A program made the position numbers and the translations under genes. Under the pieces are notes generated by a model that was not told where the DNA came from, made no database searches, and was given only the letters and a program-made list of their open reading frames with translations. This document shows, in pieces, positions 33,211-43,530 of a DNA stretch of 64,000 nucleotides (positions are counted from its first letter, which is position 1; each line of letters opens with the position of its first letter). This DNA comes from Salminus brasiliensis. Taxonomy: Eukaryota; Chordata; Actinopteri; Characiformes; Bryconidae. The stretch is from positions 30,963,436 to 31,027,435 of the forward strand of contig NC_132892.1 of NCBI RefSeq assembly GCF_030463535.1, given 5' to 3'.

Positions 33211-36200
33211 TGTGTGTGTATGTGTGTGTGTGTGTGTGTGTGTGTTTACCTGATCTGTGGTTGGTCTCTGCAGAGTTCCATGTTGGGCCTCTGGGCTCTG
33301 TAGTGCAGTCTGGATTGAGCCACCCGCAGCGGAGCTTCTTTATCGTACACGGCCTGCTGCAGGGTGCTGATGTTACGCTCCTGAGCCCCGATCTGCTCCA
33401 GCACCTGATACACACACACACACACACACACACAGAAGAAACTTACACTACATGCCCAAATGTTTGTGGACAATCCTTCTAATTAATGCATTCAGCTACA
33501 TTAAGTTTTTTCTCTGCTATATAAAACATAGCAATAACTCTCTGGGAGTAATACTTTCGGCCATGACTGTATAATAGTAAGTATAGTAGTGTGTGGCTGC
33601 GTATCTGTGTTAACTGCAGCTCCAGCTGGTTCTAGCTGTCCTAGCAGGGCTCCAGGCAATGCTGGCTGAAGCTCTGATCCATCACAGCGCTCTGGGCCCG
33701 CAGGTCCTCCTCCGCTGAAAGCTGGTGTGTGTGTGTTTGTGTGTGTGAGTGTATTTGTGTGTGTACCCGTGATAGCTGCAGCTCCAGCTGGCTCTTGGCC
33801 TGGCTGAGCTCCAGGCAGCGCTGGCTGAAGCTCTGATCCACCACCGAGCTCTGGGCCCGCAGGTCCTCCGCTGTCTCCTGCAGCACTCGATCACACAGCA
33901 AACGCAGCGACACGCTGCACTCGCGCTGACGCTCCGCCTCGGCCAGGTTAGCCTGCGTGAAGTTCAGCCATGCGTCCTCATCGCACCGCCTGCAGGGATG
34001 CAGGGAGAGAGAGCGAGACCTAACAATCTGGTCCTGTCTGGTCCCTGTCTATTCCCCGCCCCAACAGATGTGTTCTCAACCAATCAGCTTGCGAGGGCGG
34101 AACTAACTTTGGCACAAAACGGCATACAAGCCCCTCGAGCCTGTCAAGGAGTGTGTACAGGATTTGAATCAGGACTTACTGATCGTGCATTCTGGCCGAG
34201 CTCGGGTGGTGCTGTGTGTCCGTGCTCCTGTTGCCATAGCGACCGCACTGGTCATCCAAGCCGTAGGCCTCATGTTTGTCTGACCAGTCGAGCTCAAGAG
34301 TCTGCTTGGCCTCCCTGTTCAACCTGCCGACACAGAGAGGAGTCGCCACTGAGTCCGCGAGCAGGTCGTCAGCGCTTTATGCACAGCGAGGCTTTTCGGA
34401 TGAGGGGCTTGGAGCGTAAATATCAAATATGGATGAAGCTGAAATTATTATAACACACATTCTATGGTAACATTGTGGTCGGGGGTTTATATGCCTAATC
34501 AATATGGTCAGAATTCTACCTACACTTACTTAAAATCAGTGGTGCTAGTGATCATGATTGGCTACAGCTGGTAGCTTCCCAGCGCCCATAAAAAAAGGTT
34601 TGTTTGGCAGCACTAATGGAGCCGTTTGACACTTTGACAGATGACACTTACAAAAATATATGGGCTCTACTGTCCAGGGAAGAAGGCTTTCTACTACATT
34701 TTGGTTTTTGGAGCATTGCAGTGAGGATTTGATTGCAGTCAGCGAAAAGAGCTTTAGTGAGATCAGGATGTAAAGGTGCATGTATTTGTCACTGTACAGC
34801 GAAATGTGTCCTCCGCATTTAACCCATCTGGTAGTGAACACACACTCACACACACACACACACACACACATACACACATACACACACACATACACTCACA
34901 CACACCCAGAGCGGTGGGCAGCCAACTCCAGCGCCCAGGGAGCAGAGAGGGCAGCTTGCCAAGCCCGGGAATCGAACCCACAACCCTGTTATCGATATCC
35001 CAGCGCTCTAACCGCTGAGCCACCACTGCCCCATGTTGGATGATCACCACCCCACCTTTTCATCCACACCTCCCTAAATCATCCCAAAAGCTTTGGATGG
35101 AGCTCCACCATCCATCCTTCCAGAAAAACACTGTTCCACCGCTCCACAGCTTCTCAATGCTGGGGGGCTTTATACTAGCTCTCTACTAGCCCACGCCTGG
35201 CCTCCTATTCTATTGGCAGTACTTTTCTAAATGCATTCATTAGAAGGGGTGTCCACAAACATTTGGACATGTAGTGTGGAGTGTTGCAGTGTGGACAGGA
35301 CGCACCCTGGCATGTGTGTTTGCATCTGTAAATGCAACAGTGAAGGAATGTTAACGCTGTATAAATGGGATCAGGGTACGAGGTGTTACCGGAGTTCAGT
35401 ACCTGATTTGATCGACGGCTTGTTGCAGAGTTTTCTTCAGCAGAGCCTGCACGTTTCTGATCAGCTCAACCTCCTGTGATGGACAAACGTACACAGATGC
35501 TTTTATTTATGTTTGTTGCGTTATAATGGGTCATTACTATTGAGCTCCTCATTTTTACTCTGGGTTTAACTTCTTTCTGGGCAGCCTTTCTGTTGTTCAC
35601 ACCTCCCACTTTGAAGTGTCCACTTTTTTTTTTTTTTATGATTTTTGACCAAAAGGATAAAAAAACAGAAGAATATATGTAGAAAGAAGTCCATCTGGCT
35701 TCCGCCTTCAACCCATCCGTGCCGTGAAACAGCACACATGCCCATGAGTGGTGGCAGAGAGGGTGAAGGGCCTTGCTCAAGCAGCTTGCCGAGCCCGAGT
35801 ATCGAACCCACAACCCTACAATCATCAATAGCCTAGAGCTCTAACCGCTGAGCTCACAGTGGAAGTGTATTAAAAAATGCTTGTTTCAGGATTGATAACA
35901 AGACTCGTATGGAGGCGGGGCTTGGTGAGAAGAGGGAAGGGTAGAATGGCGCCAATCAGAAGCTATTTCGCTGTTTGTCGCCGTGGCAACCTGCAAACGC
36001 ATCAACATTTGCAAGATTGTCGCCCGCCGACATTTAATAGTGGAGAAAATTCTCAGTGTTTATTTATCAGTAGAGTCAAAGTCTTAGACGCAGCAGAACT
36101 GAACTGTCCACCTCTAGGGGGCGCACTAGCCAGGTTTACAACAGCAGAAGTGTCCTTTTTTGGCATGAAATGCCTTTTGTTGGACCAATCACCAATGTAG

Positions 36201-37633
36201 ATAAACGCACCGGCCTTCAGACACCAGCGACGGCCAGCGACGGCCAGCGACGGCCAGCAACGGCTAGCACCGCAGCGAAGTGATGTAGGGGCAGGGGAGA
36301 AGAGCGCCATCTACCCACCCTGGAGAAAGCAAGGCCAATTGCGCCCTCTTGGGGACTCTGATCATAGTGACAGGGCTTTGGTCCGCTGGACCACTCTAAA
36401 TTACTATTTTTTTATTATTATTATTATAATAGTTTATAATAAAGTTTATGAAGTGTCGGGTTGCTTGAGTCATCACAGCGGCACGTTTAATTAAGTAACC
36501 TCGTCTACCCGCACGCTTCTGAATAATTGAAGACGCAGGCTGATACTGTTACAGGCTGATACTTGTTACAGCCTGATACTGTTACAGCCTGATACTGTTA
36601 CAGCCTGATACTTGTTACAGCCTGATACTGTTACAGGCTGATACTGTTACAGCCTGATACTGTTACAGCCTGATACTGTTACAGGCTGATACCTGTTACA
36701 GCCTGATACTGTTACAGCCTGATACCGTTACAGGCTGATACCTGTTACAGCCTGATACTGTTACAGGCTGATACTGTTACAGCCTGATACCTGTTACAGC
36801 CTGATACCTGTTACAGCCTGATACCTGTTACAGGCTGATACTGTTACAGGCTGATACTGTTACAGCCTGATACCTGTTACAGCCTGATACTGTTACAGCC
36901 TGATACCTGTTACAGGCTGATACTGTTACAGGCTGATACTGTTACAGCCTGATACTGTTTTGGTGACAACTGACTTCCATTACTTGTTAGCTAGCTAGCT
37001 ACACTATCCTCACATCTCCAGCGCAAAAGCTACAGAATAAACCTCAGGCAATCTGAGCACTGACTGACTGTCTTCTAGGAGGGGAAACTGCCCATTAGTA
37101 GTATTTCTTTGAAGTGCCCCTTTAATCTGCAGGCAGCTATAGTGAGGGACCTTTAGAAGTTCTTCCTCCACCCGGTCCTGGACCAGGTCCGGTCCGAACC
37201 GTCTCTCCCTGCAGCCGAGGTTGTCTGTGGAGATGGTGAGAGGGATGTCGGTGGTCAGCAGGGCTTTCTCCAGCCGCCTCTTCTGGCCCAGCAGCAGCTC
37301 AGTCTCGGCTGACAGCCGCTCCACGCCGCGCTCCAGCTCCGTCCTGCGGGAGTGCACGTCCTGCAGCCGCGACCCCAGAAGTTTGGTTCCGCGGCTCTGC
37401 GCGCCCAGCGTGCCCGCCTCCACCTCGGCAGAGAGGGCCCGAGAGGCGCGGTGGATTCTCTGGGCGTCGAGCTGGTCGGCGAGAGCCCGGTGCAGCGTGG
37501 CCGAGTTGTTGGCCATCCACTCGCCCGGAGAGTATTTGGCGGAGCGGTAGCCCGCGGTGGCCAGCCCGGCGGAAAGGTCGCGGTCCGGCACGGCTGTGGG
37601 GTCAAAACGCGGCGCGGACAGCTGGGACGACAT
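31587..37633 (-). CDS. tekt4: Tektin-4, six coding exons
   Basis: Tektins are coiled-coil filament proteins that run along the A-tubule of doublet microtubules in cilia and sperm flagella. Joining 37633-37151, 35473-35403, 34323-34180, 33989-33767, 33404-33250 and 31800-31587 gives one open frame of 429 residues and a TGA stop; all introns are GT-AG and phases agree. Tektin-4 is usually about 430-450 residues. Family marks are 'GLATAGYRSAKY' near residue 25, 'STDNLGCRERR' near 145, 'LDWSDKHEAYGLDDQCGR' in exon 3, the tektin nonapeptide RPNMELCRD at 346-354 and 'IDRDKCMTHRTRYPT' near the end. These pieces fit tektin-4 better than tektins 1, 2, 3 or 5. The start ATG at 37633 is the first in the CpG-rich exon. 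No disabling change was seen, so the gene is probably functional. Confidence 0.95.
31801..32462. other. tekt4 intron 5, distal part
   Basis: Noncoding. CA runs at about 31803-31825 and 31850-31865, AT repeats near 32415-32460. Confidence 0.6.
32463..32640 (-). mobile_element. tRNA-derived SINE-like copy in tekt4 intron 5
   Basis: Starts TAGCTGATGCTCTTATTCAG and AGTGACTTACAAGG, then has GGGAATCGAACCCCAGTC (reverse of a B box GGTTCGATTCC) and TATTGAGCTATACACC (reverse of an A-box-like stretch). It is the same family as 50376-50556. Confidence 0.75.
32641..33249. other. tekt4 intron 5, proximal part
   Basis: No gene. A GT microsatellite at about 33178-33245 ends right at the exon 5 donor. Confidence 0.6.
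33250..33404 (-). CDS. tekt4: tekt4 exon 5 with RPNMELCRD
   Basis: 155 bp, acceptor GTATCAG|GTGC and donor ATCAG|GTAAAC. It carries the nonapeptide RPNMELCRD that defines tektins and is flanked by GT/CA microsatellites in both introns. Confidence 0.95.
33448..33512 (+). mobile_element. Tc1/mariner-type MITE end in tekt4 intron 4
   Basis: CATGCCCAAATGTTTGTGGA, then TTCTAATTAATGCATTCAGC. One terminus only. Confidence 0.8.
33612..33722 (-). pseudogene. Decayed partial duplicate of tekt4 exon 4
   Basis: On the minus strand it parallels the second half of exon 4, including a near-identical block coding 'DLRAQS.VMDQSFSQ'. Two in-frame TAG codons follow, at positions where the real exon has CAG and AAG. 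There is also a 3-base insertion (an extra Glu codon), and no usable 5' part. Direct orientation and about 50-bp spacing from the real exon point to a local tandem duplication, with GT-rich sequence around both copies. Inclusion would truncate the protein. Confidence 0.88.
33767..33989 (-). CDS. tekt4: tekt4 exon 4
   Basis: 223 bp, acceptor CCCTGCAG|GCGG and donor TCACGG|GTACAC, ending in phase 0. It codes the Gln/Glu-rich coiled coil around 'ETAEDLRAQSSVVDQSF'. A decayed partial copy lies just downstream at 33612-33722. Confidence 0.92.
34180..34323 (-). CDS. tekt4: tekt4 exon 3
   Basis: 144 bp, acceptor TCGGCAG|GTTG and donor GATCA|GTAAGT. It contains the 'LDWSDKHEAY' segment typical of tektin-4. 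Confidence 0.93.
34656..35278 (-). mobile_element. Tc1/mariner-type MITE split by a SINE, in tekt4 intron 2
   Basis: The left part has TCTACTGTCCAGGGAAGAAG and GATTTGATTGCAGTCAGCG; the right part has TTGGATGATCACCACCCCAC through GGTGTCCACAAACATTTGGA. The two halves join cleanly if 34771-35033 is removed. Confidence 0.88.
34771..35033 (-). mobile_element. tRNA-derived SINE nested in the MITE
   Basis: Read on the minus strand it starts GGGGCAGTGGTGGCTCAGCG. The A box is TGGCTCAGCGG and the B box GGTTCGATTCC, and there is an internal GT/CA run and an ACCTTTA tail. Three or four host bases (ACAT) are shared at the two junctions. Confidence 0.88.
35403..35473 (-). CDS. tekt4: tekt4 exon 2
   Basis: A 71-bp exon, acceptor ATCACAG|GAGG and donor ATCAG|GTACTG. 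It codes 'EVELIRNVQALLKKTLQQAV', which continues the helix after exon 1. It leaves two bases of an Arg codon. Confidence 0.93.
35690..35865 (-). mobile_element. tRNA-derived SINE, diverged, in tekt4 intron 1
   Basis: Same family: GAGCTCTAACCGCTGAGC and GTATCGAACCCACAACC are the reversed A and B boxes. The 3' half has diverged from the copy at 60010. Confidence 0.75.
35977..35990. promoter_or_regulatory. X-box-like motif in tekt4 intron 1
   Basis: GTCGCCGTGGCAAC fits RYYNYY-N2-RRNRAC, the RFX X-box pattern. A TGTTTGT forkhead-like motif overlaps its left edge. Binding is inferred only. Confidence 0.35.
36226..36268. repeat. 10-bp GCGACGGCCA tandem repeat
   Basis: Four CpG-bearing units in tekt4 intron 1, the last degenerate. 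Confidence 0.9.
36535..36962. repeat. 16/17-bp array (CAGCCTGATACTGTTA) in tekt4 intron 1
   Basis: About 25 units of TACAGSCTGATACTGT with two frequent variants: GGCTG or GCCTG, and ACTGTT or ACCTGTT. The latter changes unit length by one base. Confidence 0.95.
37151..37633 (-). CDS. tekt4: tekt4 exon 1
   Basis: Codes residues 1-161 and ends in phase 0 at CTAAAG|GTCCCT, a donor with weak positions after GT. The exon is GC- and CpG-rich, unlike the other exons, which suggests a CpG island over the 5' end. Confidence 0.93.
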
Positions 37634-37744
37634 TTCAGCGGTTTAAACCAGGACACTACTGGTTTTCTGCGGACTACACTGGTTTATACTGGGGGTGTAG
37701 ACTGGTCGGCTCGTCTGGTCGTAGCACACATTAGACGCCAGCTC

Positions 37745-37751
37745 TGTTTAC
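37745..37751 (+). promoter_or_regulatory. Forkhead (FOXJ1-type) motif candidate
   Basis: TGTTTAC, the forkhead core, lies 112 bp upstream of the tekt4 ATG and 10 bp from the first X-box-like motif. FOXJ1 and RFX factors jointly drive many motile-cilium genes; occupancy here is inferred. Confidence 0.45.
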
Positions 37752-37761
37752 GTTCAGAACC

Positions 37762-37774
37762 GTTGCCTGGAAAC
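37762..37774. promoter_or_regulatory. X-box-like RFX motif 1 upstream of tekt4
   Basis: GTTGCCTGGAAAC matches RYYNYY-N1-RRNRAC at every defined position. It is 129 bp upstream of the start codon, a typical distance for X-boxes of ciliary genes. Confidence 0.6.
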
Positions 37775-37831
37775 CGGCTGTCTCCAAGGACGCTCAAGGC
37801 GTTCCATTCAGGTGTACTGCCAGGTTCCAGG

Positions 37832-37844
37832 GTTGCCAGGCGAC
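37832..37844. promoter_or_regulatory. X-box-like RFX motif 2 upstream of tekt4
   Basis: GTTGCCAGGCGAC also matches the full pattern with a one-base spacer, 70 bp further upstream than motif 1. Confidence 0.58.
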
Positions 37845-37905
37845 ATCGCTAACTACACGCTTTAGGCCACAGGAGGGCACACCTGCATAGCATACACTCG
37901 TCCAC

Positions 37906-38098
37906 ACTGATCCATGCCACTGAGCCATAACATTACGACCACACAGCTGGTGTCAGAACATCCCCAAAACAGCAGGCAGGTCTTGTTGGGGTGTCCCCGG
38001 TATGCAGTGGTCAGTCCCTGCCAGAAGTGTCCCAAAGAAGGTCCACCACTGATTTGGCAACACTAAGGGCACTGGTGGTTTTAATGTAATGGCTAATT
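37906..38098. mobile_element. ATCAGCCATAACATTA-type MITE, internally deleted
   Basis: Starts ACTGATCCATGCCACTGAGCC and CATAACATTACGACCAC, and ends in a TTTTAATGTAATGGC stretch. The interior keeps GTATGCAGTGGTCAGT, seen also near 14755. Confidence 0.6.
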
Positions 38099-38130
38099 AG
38101 TGCATAACCTCATAACTAAGTCTATATGTA

Positions 38131-38588
38131 GTACATGTCCAAATGTTTGTGGACACCCCTTTTCATGTTTGCATTCGGCTACTTCGGCTAAGTCGCACTG
38201 ACACAGTCGCTGACACAGATTGTTTTGAACAGATAAACATGACCCTGTTGGCACAATGCCAAACGCCAGGCGTGGGCTAGAGGGGTATATACCCCCTCCA
38301 CCCCTCCCCCTCCCCCTCCCAGCATTGAGCCAGGAGTTAGTAGAACTTTGTTGTCTGGAATGATGGATGATGTGGGATGAGGTGGGATGATAATCATTCA
38401 ACCTCCTGATTCATCTTATTGATGAATGCAATCAAATCCTCACAGCAATGCACCTCCAAAATATAGTTTTTTTTTTGGACAGTAGAGACAGGTACTCCAA
38501 CAATAGCATGCTTAGCTTTTTAATATCCTTGATTTCAGAAGAAATAGAGAATGAGCAGGTGTCCCAATACTTTTGTCCCTTTAGTGTA
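38131..38588 (+). mobile_element. Tc1/mariner-type MITE copy, both ends
   Basis: ACATGTCCAAATGTTTGTGG on the left and CCCAATACTTTTGTCCCTTT on the right. It contains a pyrimidine-rich CCCCTCCCCCTCCCCC tract at about 38303-38320. Confidence 0.92.
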
Positions 38589-38692
38589 TTACATGTGACT
38601 GCTCTTCTGTTTATTTGTATGTCCACGTATTATTATAACTGAGTATCTATAGGCTGCAGCTTTATTTATACACACTAGGGATGTTCTCTAAA

Positions 38693-38876
38693 TCCTGGTT
38701 CCTGGTTCCTAACTCTACTCCTGGAGAACCTCCTGCCTCGCAAAGTGCTACCATCAGCTCAGATAGGGCTTGTTTACTAGCTGATTCGCTGGATCCGCTG
38801 TTGGGAGCAGGGTAAACACCAGCAGGTGAGGGGCAGGAGGTTCTCCAGGTCTAGTGTTGAGAACCGCAGCTCTAAA
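38693..38876. mobile_element. Palindromic hAT-like MITE candidate
   Basis: CCTGGAGAACCTCCTGCC on the left pairs with GGCAGGAGGTTCTCCAGG on the right, an 18-bp perfect inverted repeat within longer imperfect arms. No coding capacity. Confidence 0.7.
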
Positions 38877-39299
38877 TGACCAATAGAGGGCTTTTGGAAG
38901 CCTTGGCTGTACCAAATGCTTAATGGATCACTGATTTCCCCTCAAACCCAGTGAATGAACGATGTTAGTAACTTCTTAATAAACCTGTGGAACCACTGTC
39001 AGGAGATGGAGCCAGTTCCACAGCGTTCCTGTGCACCACGGTCATGTGAACTTGAGAGGAGGAATGTGGGCCACTGAACTAGTCCGAGGCGGACAGGGTG
39101 GGAGTATAAGCTGCTAGTTCTTCTTCTTCCTCCTCCTCTTCTTCCTCTTCGGATGGATTTCTGCTGCACATCTCGTCCCACAGGTTTCCCGCAGATATCG
39201 ACACCATTCCGACTCCAGACTGTCTGGCCTCATGGTGTGATTTTGCCTGAAATAGCAAAGCAATGACCCTGCCACACTGGATCACCCATCTAGCGTGTG
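38877..39299. other. No gene seen
   Basis: A TTCTTCC-type run at about 39117-39150 gives a reverse-strand poly-Glu frame that I do not accept as a gene. Confidence 0.5.
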
Positions 39300-40445
39300 G
39301 ATACCAATGTGGATACCATAGCAACCACCTAGCAACCACTTAGGAACACCACAGCAGTCAATTTGGATACCACAGCAACCACATAGCAGGCATGTAGCCA
39401 CTTAATAGCAACTACCTGGGATACTATAGCAACCTCTTAGCCACACCACAGCAACCACTGGTAACCACTTAGAAATACCATAGAACACATTTGGCAACAC
39501 TATAGCAACCACTTAGCAACACCGTAGCAACATACTTGGGATACTAGTGATCAGCCAGCTACACCGTAGCAACCGCCTAGCATCCACTTGGCAATTTCAT
39601 AGCAACTACCTGGGATAACATAGCAACCCCTAGTAACGACTTCGAAATACCATAACAATCACCTGGAATACCAAAGCACAGACTTAGCAACACCATAGCA
39701 ACTACTTGGGATACAAATGACCAGCTAGCAACATTGTAGCAACCGCCCAGCATCCACTTGGCAACTTAATAGCAACTACCTGGAATAACATAGCAATAGC
39801 AGTCAATTTGGATACCACGGCAACCACCTAGCAGCCACTTAGCAACTTAATAGCAACTACCTAGGATATTATAGCATCCATGTAGCAACACCACAGCAAC
39901 CACTTGTAACCAGTTCCAACTACAATAGAACACATTTAGCAACATCATAGCAACCACTTAGCAACTTAATAGCAACTACTTCGGATACTAGTGACCAGCT
40001 AGCAACATCATAGCAACTACCTAGGATAACATAGCAACCACTAGTAACGACTTCGAAATACCATAACAATCATCTGGAATACCAAAGTACACACTTAGCA
40101 ACACCCTAGCAACCACTTAGCAACACCATAGCAACTACCTGGAATAGCATATTGACTGGCTAGCAACATCAAAGCAACCACTTAGCAACACCAGAGCAAC
40201 CACTAGTAACCACTTAGAAATGCCATAGCAACCAGCTGGAATACCATAGCGCACACACTTACCTTACACTTACACTATAGCAACCACTTAGCAACACCAT
40301 ACCAACTACCTGGGATGCCATAGTGACCACCTAGCAACATCATAGCAACCACTTAGTAACACCAGAGCAACTACATGGGATACCATGGCAACTACTTAGC
40401 AGCCACCTAGAAAACCATAGCAACTACCCGGGATACCACTAAGAC
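39300..40445. repeat. CAACCACTTAGCAACACC minisatellite
   Basis: Irregular 20-35-bp units mixing AGCAACCACTTAGCAACACC, ATAGCAACTACCTGGGATAC and TAGTGACCAGCTAGCAAC. Its right part (from about 39905) is repeated at 42234 and 45734 as part of a larger duplication. Confidence 0.93.
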
Positions 40446-40915
40446 CAGCGTACCTACTGCCTGGAAGTGAAGTATTTGAGCTTTTTATAGTTAGATTTTG
40501 CTTTGATAAAAAAACAGAAGTGACCAGTGATCGGACCTCATGCAGGGGTCCTGACTTAGTCAGTGGGGTCCCTGATACTCATATACACTGCAGCCACAGA
40601 CATACTCACACTAATTACAGCTTTAATCGTGTGATGTGACACGCAGGCACAAAACAGAAGAGCCTCACGTGAGGTTTTTAGTTTCATGTTCACCAGCATC
40701 ACAGGAGCCATCAAAGAGTTCCAGCAGATGACAGCTGGGCCGATCACCAAGCATGCACTCAAGCTCGCTGGGCACGTTATACAGCCACACCCACTTCTTC
40801 GGTTTCTTCGGATTCCGCTTTTAGGAATTTTATTTTTCGTTGATGCTGCAGAAGCACGTCGGCCATTCCTTAGAAACATCTTCAAACGTGGATATATTGT
40901 GATGTATGCCTTCTG
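40446..40915 (+). repeat. Duplicated low-copy segment, copy A, with 106-codon frame
   Basis: Ends the minisatellite and precedes the 27-bp array. A plus-strand frame from ATG 40686 runs 'MFTSITGAIKEFQQMTAGP' through a hydrophobic 'IPLLGILFFVDA' stretch and stops in the array at 41006. It is near-identical in copy B at 42775-43248. Copies C (43571) and D (46275) have a T-to-A change giving an in-frame TAA. I recognise no domain. It could be a captured exon or chance. Confidence 0.7.
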
Positions 40916-42233
40916 CCCCACCACTGAAAACCACCCCACTGCCCCACTACTGAAAACCACCCTCACTGCCCCACCACTGAAAACCACCCCACTGCCCCAC
41001 CACTGAAAACCACCCCACTGCCCCACTACTGAAAACCACCCCACTGCCCCACTACTGAAAACCACCCTCACTGCCCCACCACTGAAAACCACCCCACTGC
41101 CCCACTACTGAAAACCACCCTCACTGCCCCACCACTGAAAACCACCCTCACTGCCCCACCACTGAAAACCACCCTCACTGCCCCACTACTGAAAACCACC
41201 CCACTGCCCCACCACTGAAAACCCCCCTCACTGTCCCACTACTGAAAACCTCCATCACTGTCCCACCACTGAAAACCACCCTCACTGCCCCACTACTGAA
41301 AACCTCCCTCACTGCCCCACTACTGAAAACCACCCCACTGCCCCACCACTGAAAACCCCCCTCACTGTCCCACTACTGAAAACCACCCTCACTGCCCCAC
41401 TACTGAAAACCACCCTCACTGCTCCACTACTGAAAACCTCCCTCACTGTCCCACCACTGAAAACCTCCATCACTGTCCCACCACTGAAAACCACCCTCAC
41501 TGCCCCACCACTGAAAACCACCCTCACTGCCCCACTACTGAAAACCACCCTCACTGCCCCACTACTGAAAACCACCCTCACTGCCCCACTACTGAAAACC
41601 ACCCTCACTGCTCCACTACTGAAAACCTCCCTCACTGTCCCACCACTGAAAACCTCCATCACTGTCCCACCACTGAAAACCACCCTCACTGCCCCACCAC
41701 TGAAAACCACCCTCACTGCCCCACCACTGAAAACCACCCCACTGCCCTACTACTGAAAACCACCCTCACTGCCCCACCACTGAAAACCACCCCACTGCCC
41801 CACTACTGAAAACCACCCTCACTGCTCCACTACTGAAAACCTCCATCACTGTCCCACCACTGAAAACCACCCTCACTGCCCCACCACTGAAAACCACCCT
41901 CACTGCCCCACCACTGAAAACCACCCTCACTGCCCCACTACTGAAAACCACCCCACTGTCCCACTACTGAAAACCACCCTCACTGCCCCACTACTGAAAA
42001 CCCCCCTCACTGTCCCACTACTGAAAACCACCCTCACTGCCCCACTACTGAAAACCACCCTCACTGCTCCACTACTGAAAACCTCCCTCACTGTCCCACC
42101 ACTGAAAACCTCCATCACTGTCCCACCACTGAAAGCCACCCTCACTGCCCTACTACTGAAAACCACCCCACTGCCCCACTACTGAAAACCACCCTCACTG
42201 CCCCACTATTGAAAACCACCCTCACTGCCCCAC
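40916..42233. repeat. 27-bp array block A (CTGCCCCACCACTGAAAACC)
   Basis: About 50 units of CTGCCCCACCACTGAAAACC plus ACCCTCA. Variants include CCACTACTG, GTCCCAC, CTCCATC and a 25-bp form ACCCCACTG. As 27 is nine codons, the minus strand reads as a repeating VVFSGGAVR peptide; this is not evidence of a gene. Confidence 0.97.
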
Positions 42234-43248
42234 CACTTGTAACCACTTCCAACTACAATAGAACACATTTAGCAACATCATAGCAACCACTTAGCAATTT
42301 AATAGCAACTACTTCGGATACTAGTGACCAGCTAGCAACATCATAGCAACTACCTAGGATAACATAGCAACCACTAGTAACGACTTCGAAATACCATAAC
42401 AATCACCTGGAATACCAAAGTACACACTTAGCAACACCCTAGCAACCACTTAGCAACACCATAGCAACTACCTGGGATAGCATATTGACTGGCTAGCAAC
42501 ATCAAAGCAACCACTTAGCAACACCAGAGCAACCACTAGTAACCACTTAGAAATGCCATAGCAACCAGCTGGAATACCATAGCGCACACACTTACCTTAC
42601 ACTTACACTATAGCAACCACTTAGCAACACCATACCAACTACCTGGGATGCCATAGTGACCACCTAGCAACATCATAGCAACCACTTAGTAACACCAGAG
42701 CAACTACATGGGATACCATGGCAACTACTTAGCAGCCACCTAGAAAACCATAGCAACTACCCGGGATACCACTAAGACCAGCGTACCTACTGCCTGGAAG
42801 TGAAGTATTTGAGCTTTTTATAGTTAGATTTTGCTTTGATAAAAAAACAGAAGTGACCAGTGATCGGACCTCATGCAGGGGTCCTGACTTAGTCAGTGGG
42901 GTCCCTGATACTCATATACACTGCAGCCACAGACATACTCACACTAATTACAGCTTTAATCGTGTGATGTGACACGCAGGCACAAAACAGAAGAGCCTCA
43001 CGTGAGGTTTTTAGTTTCATGTTCACCAGCATCACAGGAGCCATCAAAGAGTTCCAGCAGATGACAGCTGGGCCGATCACCAAGCATGCACTCAAGCTCG
43101 CTGGGCACGTTATACAGCCACACCCACTTCTTCGGTTTCTTCGGATTCCGCTTTTAGGAATTTTATTTTTCGTTGATGCTGCAGAAGCACGTCGGCCATT
43201 CCTTAGAAACATCTTCAAACGTGGATATATTGTGATGTATGCCTTCTG
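42234..43248. repeat. Segmental duplication, copy B
   Basis: Repeats about 1 kb of 39905-40915 (minisatellite end plus the 106-codon segment) at an offset of about 2,333 bp. The intact frame starts at 43019. Confidence 0.95.
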
Positions 43249-43530
43249 CCCCACCACTGAAAACCACCCCACTGCCCCACTACTGAAAACCACCCTCACT
43301 GCCCCACCACTGAAAACCACCCCACTGCCCCACTACTGAAAACCACCCTCACTGCCCCACTATTGAAAACCACCCTCACTGCCCCACCACTGAAAAACCA
43401 CCCTCACTGCCCCACCACTGAAAACCACCCCACTGCCCCACTACTGAAAACCACCCTCACTGCCCAACCACTGAAAACCACCCCACTGCCCCACTACTGA
43501 AAACCACCCTCACTGCCCCACTACTGAAAA
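43249..43530. repeat. 27-bp array block B
   Basis: A short block of about 11 units, ending at an inverted piece. Confidence 0.95.

Larger units (their letters stand above)
37200..37860 (-). promoter_or_regulatory. tekt4: tekt4 promoter region, CpG-rich
   Basis: CpG density is far above the surroundings from exon 1 through about 230 bp upstream of the ATG. It contains the two X-box-like motifs and the forkhead-like motif listed separately. No convincing TATA box was seen. Confidence 0.6.

Noticed and set aside
33612..33722. Alternative functional tekt4 exon
   Set aside because: Two in-frame stops and no complete 5' half; kept as a pseudo-exon.
34230..34243. Exonic X-box in tekt4 exon 3 as a regulatory site
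   Set aside because: The bases encode conserved tektin-4 residues (RYGN region), so the match can be explained by coding alone; mentioned only as context.
37010..37150. Extension of tekt4 exon 1 to the stop at 37010
   Set aside because: Read-through residues after LLK lose all tektin resemblance, while exon 2 at 35473 continues it exactly.
39079..39339. Reverse-strand protein with poly-Glu run
   Set aside because: The Glu run comes from a TTC/TCC simple repeat; nothing else supports coding.
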